Shown: positions 8,484 to 15,892 of the stretch, in pieces
Position numbering within the stretch: the first letter of the stretch is position 1
Layout: every line of letters starts with the position of its first letter
Assembly: GCA_016788865.1 (NCBI GenBank)
Contig: JAEUSB010000089.1
Location: 1-38,828 of the forward strand
Source: Leptospirales bacterium
GTDB taxonomy: Bacteria; Spirochaetota; Leptospiria; Leptospirales; Leptonemataceae
Length of the DNA stretch: 38,828 bases
Reading direction: 5' to 3'
Made by a program: the position numbers and the translations under genes
The notes under the pieces: model-generated
Databases searched by the model: none
Told to the model about the DNA's origin: nothing
What the model saw: the letters and a program-made list of their open reading frames with translations, nothing else

Positions 8484-8539
8484 TTGACCGTGGATCTCTA
8501 TCCTTTTAATTAACCATAAGGTTAATTAACCATATGGTT
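8484..8539 (+). promoter_or_regulatory. Promoter and stacked palindromic operator of the ArsR cluster
   Basis: A -35-like TTGACC (8484-8489) and a -10-like TTTAAT (8505-8510, 15-bp spacer) precede the regulator gene. Three palindromes overlap each other: TTAATTAACC-ATAA-GGTTAATTAA (8506-8529), the perfect GGTTAATTAACC (8520-8531) and the perfect AACCATATGGTT (8528-8539). The last contains the ATG start codon. There is no Shine-Dalgarno sequence because the operator fills the leader. ArsR-family repressors commonly bind such palindromes over their own promoter, so autorepression is the natural inference. Confidence 0.65.
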
Positions 8540-8896
8540 CAGCAAGGCACAGATAAGCTCAGCATCACATTTCACGCCCTGGCAGATCCAACGAGGCGGG
8601 CCATTCTGGCCAACCTGTCGCGGGGAGAGGCTACGGTGAACGAGCTGGCCAGGCCATTTGACATGAGTCTGCCGGCCATTTCAAAGCACCTAAAGGTGCT
8701 CGAGCGCGCGGGGCTAATCGTCCGCGGGCGAGAGGCGCAATGGCGACCCTGCAAGCTTAAGGCTACACCCCTGAAAGAGGCCTCCGGTTGGATTGAAGAA
8801 TATCGCCGGTTCTGGGAAGAGCGCCTCGATCGTCTGGACGATTACCTCAGGAAGCTGCAGGGCAAAGACCGGCCAGAGGACGAGTCGGCACCTTAG
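8534..8896 (+). CDS. ArsR-family winged-helix transcriptional regulator
   Basis: A 120-residue DNA-binding regulator. Residues about 10-80 form the ArsR-type winged helix: FHALADPTRRAILANL, then TVNELARPFDMSLPAISKHL (recognition helix) and VLERAGLIVRGREAQWRPCKL (wing). The CxC metal-sensing motif of the classical ArsR/SmtB helix is absent. That fits the subgroup of ArsR-like regulators paired with SRPBCC genes, which are thought to respond to non-metal signals. The C-terminal tail is charged and helical. It heads a five-gene cluster (SRPBCC, SRPBCC, MFS, DoxX). The start codon lies in a palindromic operator, which points to autoregulation. Confidence 0.9.
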   Translation: MVQQGTDKLSITFHALADPTRRAILANLSRGEATVNELARPFDMSLPAISKHLKVLERAGLIVRGREAQWRPCKLKATPLKEASGWIEEYRRFWEERLDRLDDYLRKLQGKDRPEDESAP

Positions 8897-8944
8897 AGAC
8901 CGCAAATGGATTTTGAATGAACCTGGAGATTCAGGAGGAAGAAA

Positions 8945-9433
8945 ATGAGTACTGCAGATCGCGAAATTTCCGCTCGGCGCTTGCTTGATGCGCCGTGTGA
9001 GCTTGTATTTGATGTTTGGACGGATCCACAACACGTGGCAGTATGGTGGGGACCTAACGGCTTTACCAACACTGTCCACGAAATGGACGTAAGGGCCGGT
9101 GGCAACTGGCGATTCACGATGCATGGTCCTGACGGGATCGATTATCCCAACGAGGTCCACTACATCGAAGTAAAACGACCGGAGCGAATGGTCTACACGC
9201 ATGGCGCAGGAGCCAATGATCCAGATGCATTCCGCGTAACGGTAACGTTCGAAGCCGTCGGCAACAAGACCATGCTCGCTTTCCAGATCCTCTTCAACAC
9301 TGCCGAACAGAGGAATCAAGTCGTGGATAAATTCGGAGCCGTCGAAGGCCTGAACCAGAATCTGGATCGCTTTGAGTCATTCTTGCGAAAGGGTCGATTG
9401 GCGAATATGGCGGAAGCCCAGCGCATTTCGTAA
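8945..9433 (+). CDS. SRPBCC (AHSA1-like) domain protein 1
   Basis: A 162-residue single-domain protein of the START/Bet v1 superfamily, AHSA1-like branch, whose fold encloses a hydrophobic ligand cavity. Diagnostic segments are the opening REISARRLLDAPCELVFDVW, then DPQHVAVWWGPNGFTN, the DVRAGGNWRFTMHGPDG turn and a C-terminal amphipathic helix. A consensus AGGAGG lies 5-10 nt before the ATG. It lies 48 nt after the ArsR gene and is followed by a second, related SRPBCC gene. Ligand unknown. Genes of this type next to ArsR regulators are common, but their roles are mostly untested. Confidence 0.88.
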   Translation: MSTADREISARRLLDAPCELVFDVWTDPQHVAVWWGPNGFTNTVHEMDVRAGGNWRFTMHGPDGIDYPNEVHYIEVKRPERMVYTHGAGANDPDAFRVTVTFEAVGNKTMLAFQILFNTAEQRNQVVDKFGAVEGLNQNLDRFESFLRKGRLANMAEAQRIS

Positions 9434-9479
9434 TGAAATCGCAACACATCCGCAATGCAAAGCAGAGAGGGGTAAGACT

Positions 9480-9974
9480 ATGAAACAGGAAGCAAATGAC
9501 GTAAAGAATCCAAAGCGCGTTGTAATCGAACGCATCTTCGACGCGCCAATAGAGCTCGTTTGGCGTGCCTGGACTGTTCCGGAGAACCTCATGCTATGGT
9601 GGGGGCCAAGGGATTTTACGGCGCCTGCCGCGAAAATTGATCTCAAGGTAGGCGGTAGGTATCATTTTTGTATGCAAGCACCGGACGGTCAAAAACTCTG
9701 GAGCACCGGTACGTATCGCGAGATTGTCCCAAACGAACGTCTGGTCTGGACGGATTCGTTCTCAGATGAACAGGGGAACGTGGTATCAGCGCAGGAATAC
9801 GGGATGCCTGCTGATATTCCCATAGAAATGAAAGTGACTGTGATTCTTGAAGCCCTTGGATCAAAAACCAGGATGACACTCATCCATGAAGGCCTGCCGG
9901 AAGGTGAGTTGCACGATGCAACGGTGATCGGTTGGAATGAATCCATCGACAAGCTGGCCAAAAGTTTGAAGTAG
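9480..9974 (+). CDS. SRPBCC (AHSA1-like) domain protein 2
   Basis: A 164-residue paralogue of the preceding gene with the same landmarks: RVVIERIFDAPIELVWRAWT, the WWGPRDFTAP motif, KVGGRYHFCMQAPDG, then VTVILEALGSKTRMTL and a C-terminal helix ending in KLAKSLK. The frame is open further upstream, but ATG 9480 is preferred. It has AGAGGGG a few bases before it and gives the expected N-terminus. The two paralogues are clearly diverged, so this is an old duplication or a gain of two family members, perhaps acting on different ligands. Confidence 0.88.
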   Translation: MKQEANDVKNPKRVVIERIFDAPIELVWRAWTVPENLMLWWGPRDFTAPAAKIDLKVGGRYHFCMQAPDGQKLWSTGTYREIVPNERLVWTDSFSDEQGNVVSAQEYGMPADIPIEMKVTVILEALGSKTRMTLIHEGLPEGELHDATVIGWNESIDKLAKSLK

Positions 9975-9985
9975 TTGTAAAACAT

Positions 9986-10020
9986 GAGCGCCGGTCATGG
10001 CTGCAGCGCTCTTCTTGTTT
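9986..10020 (+). terminator. Hairpin plus T-rich tail between the SRPBCC and MFS genes
   Basis: GAGCGC (9986-9991) and GCGCTC (10006-10011) flank a 14-nt loop and are followed by TTCTTGTTT. This looks like a weak intrinsic terminator or attenuator inside the cluster, so the MFS and DoxX genes may be expressed at a lower level or from their own promoter. The stem has only six pairs. Confidence 0.4.
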
Positions 10021-10050
10021 AGAAAAAATATTTTGGGAATTTGTACTTAG

Positions 10051-11487
10051 ATGGCAGAACGTAGTGAAAATACAAAGCGCTGGTTGGCGCTGATGGTCCT
10101 TTGTCTGGGAGACCTCATGATCGTGCTCGACAATACAATCGTGAACGTGGCACTCCCATCGATTCGCCAGGATCTCGGATTTACCGAGACCTCGCTTGTG
10201 TGGGTCGTGAATGCTTACATGCTTACCTTTGGCGGGTTTCTGCTTCTTGGCGGCAGACTCGGGGATCTTTTTGGCCACAGGCGATTGTTCCTGATAGGAA
10301 TTGCATGGTTTACAATTGCGTCCTTATTCTGCGGAATCGCGCAATCTCAAACCGTACTGGTGATCGCACGCGCAGCGCAGGGACTTGGCGGCGCTGTTGT
10401 TTCTGCTGTCGCACTCTCGCTCATCATGAATTTGTTTACTGATCCGGCGGATCGCGCGAAGGCCATGGGTTTCTTTGGTTTTGTAATGGCCGGAGGCGGA
10501 AGCATAGGTGTCCTGCTCGGCGGCGTCCTAACCGGGACCTTCAGCTGGCACTGGGTATTCCTCGTGAATTTGCCCCTTGGTGTTCTGGTCTTCATCCTGT
10601 GCCTGCTTCTGCTTCCCGGCGGTCGCGATGAAGGCACACATGCGCGTCTCGACGTTGGTGGTGCCATTACGATTACGGCCTCTTTGATGCTGGCTGTCTA
10701 TGGAATCGTCGGCGGCAACGAAGCGGGGTGGAGTTCTCCTCGCACCGTACTCCTGCTAATCGCTGCATGGGTTCTATTTATTACATTCCTGTGGATTGAA
10801 GGGCGCGTTCACTCGCCGCTCGTGCCGCTAAACCTCTTCAAATTGCGCAACGTTTCGACGGCAAACATGATTGGTGTACTCTGGGCTGCCGCAATGTTCA
10901 CGTGGTTTTTTATTTCTGCGCTCTACATGCAGATCGTTCTTGGATACGGACCCATGCAGGTCGGTCTGGCATTTCTTCCGGCGAACCTGATCATGGGCGC
11001 CTTCTCCCTTGGACTTTCTGCAAAGATTGTAATGCGATTTGGTATTCGCGGGCCACTGGCGCTTGGAATGCTACTGGTTGCAATTGGCCTGGCCTGCTTT
11101 GCGCGCGCACCCGTTGACGGTAACTTCTGGTTGGATGTGATTCCGGGGATGACCATACTTGGGTTTGGGATCGGGCTTGCGTTTAATCCGGTGCTTCTTG
11201 CGGCCATGAGCGATGTGGATCCAGCTGAATCGGGGCTTGCTTCTGGAGTCGTGAACACTGCGTTTATGATGGGTGGAGCACTTGGACTGGCAATCCTGGC
11301 AAGCCTGGCAGCATTCCGAACCGATCAATTGCTTGCTGTAAAAGTCCCCGAGATGATGGCGCTTAACGGCGGATATCAATTTGCATTCATGGTGGGATCT
11401 GGTTTTGCCTTCACTGCTGCCTTGCTGGCATTCTTTCGGCTGCGAGCCGGCCGGATGTCCACTGAGGTTGTTCAGCACGCCGCCTAG
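10051..11487 (+). CDS. MFS drug transporter, DHA2 (EmrB/QacA-type) family
   Basis: A 478-residue inner-membrane proton antiporter with about 14 helices, as expected for DHA2. The family signature LDNTIVNVALPSI is in helix 1, motif A appears as GGRLGDLFGHRR after helix 2, and RAAQGLGGAVVSAVALSLI is in helix 4. A further antiporter-type pattern, GFVMAGGGSIGVLLGGVLTG, sits in helix 5. The length is normal and the protein looks intact. Such pumps export hydrophobic drugs and toxicants. Its place behind two hydrophobic-ligand proteins and an ArsR regulator suggests the cluster handles a hydrophobic small molecule. No strong ribosome-binding site precedes the ATG. Confidence 0.9.
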   Translation: MAERSENTKRWLALMVLCLGDLMIVLDNTIVNVALPSIRQDLGFTETSLVWVVNAYMLTFGGFLLLGGRLGDLFGHRRLFLIGIAWFTIASLFCGIAQSQTVLVIARAAQGLGGAVVSAVALSLIMNLFTDPADRAKAMGFFGFVMAGGGSIGVLLGGVLTGTFSWHWVFLVNLPLGVLVFILCLLLLPGGRDEGTHARLDVGGAITITASLMLAVYGIVGGNEAGWSSPRTVLLLIAAWVLFITFLWIEGRVHSPLVPLNLFKLRNVSTANMIGVLWAAAMFTWFFISALYMQIVLGYGPMQVGLAFLPANLIMGAFSLGLSAKIVMRFGIRGPLALGMLLVAIGLACFARAPVDGNFWLDVIPGMTILGFGIGLAFNPVLLAAMSDVDPAESGLASGVVNTAFMMGGALGLAILASLAAFRTDQLLAVKVPEMMALNGGYQFAFMVGSGFAFTAALLAFFRLRAGRMSTEVVQHAA

Positions 11488-11527
11488 TTGCCTTTGACAA
11501 TGTTCAATTTACAATAGGAGTTCAAAA

Positions 11528-11917
11528 ATGAAAATTGCTGTGATTGTGATAAGATCACTTATGGGAGCTCTGCTCCTGTTTGGATCCGTTGCATACTTTC
11601 TGAAATTGTTTCCCACACCGGAATTAACCGGGGGGACCAAGATATTCATGGCCGGCATGGACGCAGTTGTCTATCTCATGCCGCTCGTCAAGGCCACGGA
11701 ATTGGCCTGCGGTCTGGCTCTGCTGGTCGGTAGATTTGTGCCGCTGGCAACAGTCGTTCTCGCACCGGTAGTGTTAAACATAGTGCTCTATCATGCATTC
11801 CTGGATCCCGCGACAATTGGAGCCGGCGTCTTTTTGCTGGTTGGCGGATTGTTCCTGGCCTATGCGCACCGCAGTCATTTCAAATCGCTGCTTGCTATGA
11901 AGGCAACGCTGGGCTGA
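11528..11917 (+). CDS. DoxX-family membrane protein
   Basis: A 129-residue protein with four membrane helices (about residues 5-25, 50-68, 72-92 and 97-115). The arrangement and the KATELACGLALLVGRFVPLA segment after helix 2 match DoxX-like proteins, which are often linked to thiol or quinone redox stress but remain poorly characterised. GGAG lies about 8 nt before the ATG. It closes the ArsR - SRPBCC - SRPBCC - MFS cluster, 40 nt after the transporter gene, and is convergent with the metallophosphoesterase gene. Confidence 0.8.
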   Translation: MKIAVIVIRSLMGALLLFGSVAYFLKLFPTPELTGGTKIFMAGMDAVVYLMPLVKATELACGLALLVGRFVPLATVVLAPVVLNIVLYHAFLDPATIGAGVFLLVGGLFLAYAHRSHFKSLLAMKATLG

Positions 11918-12047
11918 TCATTTCGGAGAACGATTCCTGGGCTTGTCGCGATTCTGGGCAAACTACTCCGTGTGGGCTTGTTCCTGCCATTGCGAGTTCA
12001 CGTGGAGCTCCGTCCTGATGCTTGCACCTCTGGAGAAGCTGTCCTTA

Positions 12048-12090
12048 GAATGGCGAATCACTGGAGCAATACCAGCGTTATTCGCCATTC
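12048..12090. terminator. Long perfect hairpin in the convergent gap, possible terminator
   Basis: GAATGGCGAAT (12048-12058) pairs perfectly with ATTCGCCATTC (12080-12090). Inside, CTGG/CCAG (12061-12064/12072-12075) adds a second stem. It lies between the convergent DoxX and metallophosphoesterase genes, where a bidirectional terminator would be expected, but it has no T tract. It may instead be a structured repeat. The rest of the 230-bp gap shows nothing. Confidence 0.4.
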
Positions 12091-12147
12091 ATAAAAGATG
12101 ACCCGGATGCAAAGATCACCGGGGAGAAAGGAAGTCGGCGTACCTGG

Positions 12148-13251
12148 TCAGCGGATGGCCGGTAAGCTGGCCTGTTCTGGAGCCAGTGTCAGCAGTACCA
12201 GTTGCGGTCTGCAGAAAATTCGGACACGCGGTGCTACGTGGCCTTCCATGCCGAGACCCCTTGAGACCACCACGGTAAGATCTTCCACCTGATGCATTCC
12301 GCCGGCTCCAATCTTGCGCGGTACATGACTCAGGGTCATGATTGGACCGAATCCCGGGATGACAATCTGGCCGCCGTGTGTATGCCCCGCCAACAATAGA
12401 TCAATGTTACGATTCCTGGCCAGGAACATTGCATCGGGATAGTGAGAGAGCAGAATCGTATAGGGGCTTGATGTCTTGCTGTGTAAGAATTTGAGCAGAT
12501 TATCATTTCGAAAATCCGGGAGCCCAAGCCCGATCAGTCCCAGCCGTTGACCATTGATCTGGAGTTCTTCCTGCTTGCCATCCATGACCTTAAATCCCGT
12601 TTTTTGCTCAAATTCGTTTAGGTCCAGCAGCCCATCGACATTGCCGGTTACAAAGTAGTCTCTGCCAGAATTCAGACTCTTAAGCCAGGCATAAACTTCC
12701 GGAATCAAATCTTTATGATTCAGAACATCTCCCGTAAAGACCACCAGATCCGGTTTGAAGGCCAGCAGGGCTTCTCTTACGTCGAGATGCATGGGGCCAA
12801 TTCCGTCTGTTTGCAGATCGGAGAGATGAGCGATGCGAACTTGTTTCTGAATGGCCCTATGTTGCGTCGTGAAATAGCTTACTTCAAGATTTCGGGGCTC
12901 GTAGACTTCGGCGTAGTACTTGATGCCGAGCAGTGGAAGTGCAAGTAGCAAGAGCGCATATCGTTTCACTCGAAACGCTATCACAACGATCGTGGCAGGT
13001 AATACAACGCTGCCGACGGTCCAGAGAAAGTGGGCACGCAGGAATGTGGATATGCCGGGTACGGCCGAGATTATGAGAATCAACACAAAATAGAAAGCCA
13101 GGGCTTTCAATATCAGGAAGAATCGAGCTCGTCTGTCCAGATTGCTTCCTTTGCGGCGGACGAGCCAGAAAACAAAGAGTGGGAGCGTGACTGCGATGAT
13201 TAGATCCAGGACCAGGTTTGTGGGACTAAAGTGATTCCAGTAGAAATTCAT
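12148..13251 (-). CDS. Membrane-anchored metallophosphoesterase with variant motifs
   Basis: A 367-residue protein: four membrane helices in the first 110 residues, then a calcineurin-like phosphoesterase domain. Metal-site motifs in order are HLSDLQ (about 142-147), FTGDVLNH, GNVD, LSHYPD and AGHTHGGQ. Two positions deviate from the classical pattern: the His of SDxH is Gln, and the His of GNHD/E is Val. The other ligands are kept. The architecture resembles YkuE-type or transmembrane MPE proteins acting on lipid or cell-wall phosphoesters, but the substrate is unknown. The start codon lies only 15 nt after the T tract of the pckA terminator, and no Shine-Dalgarno sequence is visible. Confidence 0.85.
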   Translation of the reverse strand: MNFYWNHFSPTNLVLDLIIAVTLPLFVFWLVRRKGSNLDRRARFFLILKALAFYFVLILIISAVPGISTFLRAHFLWTVGSVVLPATIVVIAFRVKRYALLLLALPLLGIKYYAEVYEPRNLEVSYFTTQHRAIQKQVRIAHLSDLQTDGIGPMHLDVREALLAFKPDLVVFTGDVLNHKDLIPEVYAWLKSLNSGRDYFVTGNVDGLLDLNEFEQKTGFKVMDGKQEELQINGQRLGLIGLGLPDFRNDNLLKFLHSKTSSPYTILLSHYPDAMFLARNRNIDLLLAGHTHGGQIVIPGFGPIMTLSHVPRKIGAGGMHQVEDLTVVVSRGLGMEGHVAPRVRIFCRPQLVLLTLAPEQASLPAIR

Positions 13252-13266
13252 GTGGTTGGTCGCGGC

Positions 13267-13290
13267 AAAAAAAAGCCCGCTTTCGCGGGC
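13267..13290 (-). terminator. Intrinsic terminator of pckA
   Basis: On the minus strand GCCCGC-GAAA-GCGGGC (13290-13275) is followed by eight T residues (13274-13267). This is a textbook intrinsic terminator 35 nt after the pckA stop. The next minus-strand gene begins just 15 nt beyond the T tract. Confidence 0.9.
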
Positions 13291-13325
13291 CTTTCTATCT
13301 AAGATCTGCTAATCTGATTCCGGAA

Positions 13326-14906
13326 TCAGGCTTTTGGACCGTGTGCTGAGAAATCAAACTCAGAACCGCCGGAGAGATACTTCTTAAAGTTCTCTACAAA
13401 CATTCCAGCGAGCTTCTTGCGCTGTGCATCGTAAGCTGCGCGGTCTGACCATGTTTCCCACGGATGAAGAACTTTCTTGTCTACATCTCCCAGACGATTT
13501 GGAATCGCAAGGTTCATAACATCATCATGAACGTAGTCGCCATGATCAAGGTTGCCGTTAAAGATTCCATCAATGATAGAACGCGTCAGCTTGATCTTCA
13601 TGCGACTTCCAACACCGTGAGGGCCACCGGACCAACCAGTGTTGATCAGCCAGGCCTTTACGTTGTGCTTCTTCATCTTCTCGCCCAGTAGGCTAGCGTA
13701 CCTGGTTGGATGCAATACCATGAAGGCTGCGCCAAAGCACGCCGAGAAGGTGGCAGAAGGTTCTGTAACACCACGCTCGGTTCCGGCGACTTTTGCCGTG
13801 TAACCGGACAGGAAGTGATACATGGCTTGTTCAGCCGTTAGCCGGGCAACCGGAGGAAGGACGCCGAACGCATCGCAGGTCAGGAAAATGATATTTTCCG
13901 GATGCGGGCCCATAAGCGACTCAACCCGATTCTTTATATGGAAGATAGGGTAACTTACACGAGTGTTTTCAGTCTTCTTTGCAGACGAATAATCGACCCG
14001 GTTTTGGTCCAGGAGGACAACGTTCTCAAGCAGAGCATCGCGTTTGATAGCCCCATAGATGTCTGGTTCATCATCTGGATTCAGGTTGATCACTTTTGCG
14101 TAGCAACCGCCTTCCAGGTTCCAGATTCCTTCATCGTCCCAGCCGTGTTCGTCATCGCCAATCAGCGGGCGCTTTGGATCCGTAGAAAGGGTAGTCTTCC
14201 CTGTTCCGGACAGGCCAAAGAAGAGGGCGCTATCTCCGCGCTCTTTCCCAACGTTAGCCGAGCAGTGCATGGTCAGAATTCCCTGCAGTGGCTTGTAATA
14301 GTTCATTACAGAGAAGATTCCCTTCTTCATTTCTCCGCCGTATTCTGTGCCACCAATGATTGCAATGCGCTTGGCAAGGTGGAACATTACGAACACTTCT
14401 GAATTCAGTCCATGCTTTTTGAAATCGGCGTTTGAGAACCCGGATGCATTGTAGATTGTGAAATCCGGTGCAAAGGACTCGAGATCCTGGGTAGTTGGAC
14501 GGATGAACATGTTTGTGCAGAAGTGGTGCTGCCAGGCGCGCTCGGATACGACACGCAGTTTCAACTGGGTGGTCTTTCTGGCACCGGCGAAACCATCAAA
14601 TACGTAGAGGGACTTGCCGTCGAGGTGACCGACTACCTTTTCGAATAGTTCATTGAAGATTTCTTCTGAAACGGGCTGGTTTACCTTGCCCCAATCCACA
14701 TTCTTTTCGCAGGAGGGTTCGCGGACAATGTATTTGTCCTTGGGTGATCTGCCCGTGAATTCGCCCGTGTCGACCGTCATGGCCCCCTGGCTTGTTACTG
14801 TGGTTTCTGAACGGCGCTGCTCGTGCTCAAAAATTTCATCATAGCTTAAATTGCGAAATATTTCCTTGGGGCTCTTGATCCCCGCGATTTGAATCATCGT
14901 TTTCAT
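13326..14906 (-). CDS. pckA: Phosphoenolpyruvate carboxykinase (ATP)
   Basis: Converts oxaloacetate and ATP to phosphoenolpyruvate, CO2 and ADP, the entry step of gluconeogenesis; cytosolic. The 526-residue length is normal for the ATP-dependent family. Clear signatures are [11 protein letters not shown] near the N-terminus, the kinase-type P-loop [11 protein letters not shown], the metal-binding [20 protein letters not shown] segment directly after it, and [16 protein letters not shown] in the C-terminal part. AAAGGA lies 6 nt before the ATG. It is transcribed alone, with a strong terminator behind it. The gene fits an organism that lives on fatty acids and needs gluconeogenesis, as leptospires do. 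glpX, the later gluconeogenic step, is at the other end of the window. Confidence 0.97.
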   Translation of the reverse strand: MKTMIQIAGIKSPKEIFRNLSYDEIFEHEQRRSETTVTSQGAMTVDTGEFTGRSPKDKYIVREPSCEKNVDWGKVNQPVSEEIFNELFEKVVGHLDGKSLYVFDGFAGARKTTQLKLRVVSERAWQHHFCTNMFIRPTTQDLESFAPDFTIYNASGFSNADFKKHGLNSEVFVMFHLAKRIAIIGGTEYGGEMKKGIFSVMNYYKPLQGILTMHCSANVGKERGDSALFFGLSGTGKTTLSTDPKRPLIGDDEHGWDDEGIWNLEGGCYAKVINLNPDDEPDIYGAIKRDALLENVVLLDQNRVDYSSAKKTENTRVSYPIFHIKNRVESLMGPHPENIIFLTCDAFGVLPPVARLTAEQAMYHFLSGYTAKVAGTERGVTEPSATFSACFGAAFMVLHPTRYASLLGEKMKKHNVKAWLINTGWSGGPHGVGSRMKIKLTRSIIDGIFNGNLDHGDYVHDDVMNLAIPNRLGDVDKKVLHPWETWSDRAAYDAQRKKLAGMFVENFKKYLSGGSEFDFSAHGPKA

Positions 14907-15016
14907 GGCTTTCCTTTGCCCGATTGGGCTTCACAACAGAAAGGGGATAGTTTTTTTTAGAGTCAATCTAAAACTGGGGCCTGAGCCCTCCAAAAAATGT
15001 CAGGAAAATGTAGAAA

Positions 15017-15892
15017 ATGAGAGAATCGGAAGCAATTCTAAGCGATAAAGTTGTGGTCACGGCAGCCCTGACCGGCGTGGCAGCGACCAGAAAACAATGC
15101 CCGGCCATACCCTACACACCGGCTGAGATCGGTGAAGAGGCCAAACGGGCCTATGAAGCGGGAGCTTCAATTGTACACATTCATGCCAGGGAGGACGACG
15201 GATCGCCGAGTCACCGGGTGGAAGTCTACGGCGCCATAATGCAAGAGGTGCGGAAGCGCTCTCCGGTGATTATCAACTTTTCCACGGGCGCCGTCGAGAT
15301 TCCCAGAGAGGAAAGAATTCGCCACATCACGGATCTAAGGCCTGAGATTGGAGCGCTCAACATGGGCTCCATGAATTATGCAAAATACAACAGCCAGAAG
15401 AAATCGTTCGTCTTTAACTGGGTCTTTGAGAACTCATTTGAGACAATTGAGTTCTTTCTCAAGCATATGATGGAGTCGGGCGTTAAACCCGAACTCGAAT
15501 GCTTCGATACAGGCCATTGCTGGAACATTCGACCATTCATTGATATGGGGCTTATGAAGGGTAAGCTTCAGTTTTCATTTATCCTGGGAGTGCTCGGTGG
15601 GATTCCAGCAACTGCTAAGAATCTGGCAAACATGGTCGAGCAGATCCCGCCCGGCTCGGACTGGGAAGTGATCGGCATCAGTCACGTGCAGTGGCTACTG
15701 ATCGCTGCATCTCTGTCTCTCGGAGGGAACATCCGCGTGGGCCTTGAAGACAACTTCTATGTGGCACCGGGGGTGATGGCAAAATCCAATGGTGATCTGG
15801 TTGAGAAGGCTGTTCGCATGGCTCGCGATACAGGTCGGGAGCCCGCCACAGTGGAAGAGGCGCGCAAGATTCTTGGACTTAATGCACCTTAG
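15017..15892 (+). CDS. BKACE-family beta-keto acid cleavage enzyme (DUF849)
   Basis: Zn-dependent TIM-barrel enzyme of the 3-keto-5-aminohexanoate cleavage (Kce/BKACE) family, which condenses a beta-keto acid with acetyl-CoA to yield acetoacetate and a new CoA ester. The Zn-binding pair is H54 and H56 in VHIHAR, and the third ligand is the Glu in RVGLEDNFY. NFSTG and the SFILGVLGGIPAT loop are also typical. The length (291) is normal. The exact keto acid is set by pocket residues and cannot be assigned here; lysine fermentation partners (kdd, kamA/D) are not in the window. The stop overlaps the start region of the downstream surface-repeat gene. Confidence 0.9.
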   Translation: MRESEAILSDKVVVTAALTGVAATRKQCPAIPYTPAEIGEEAKRAYEAGASIVHIHAREDDGSPSHRVEVYGAIMQEVRKRSPVIINFSTGAVEIPREERIRHITDLRPEIGALNMGSMNYAKYNSQKKSFVFNWVFENSFETIEFFLKHMMESGVKPELECFDTGHCWNIRPFIDMGLMKGKLQFSFILGVLGGIPATAKNLANMVEQIPPGSDWEVIGISHVQWLLIAASLSLGGNIRVGLEDNFYVAPGVMAKSNGDLVEKAVRMARDTGREPATVEEARKILGLNAP

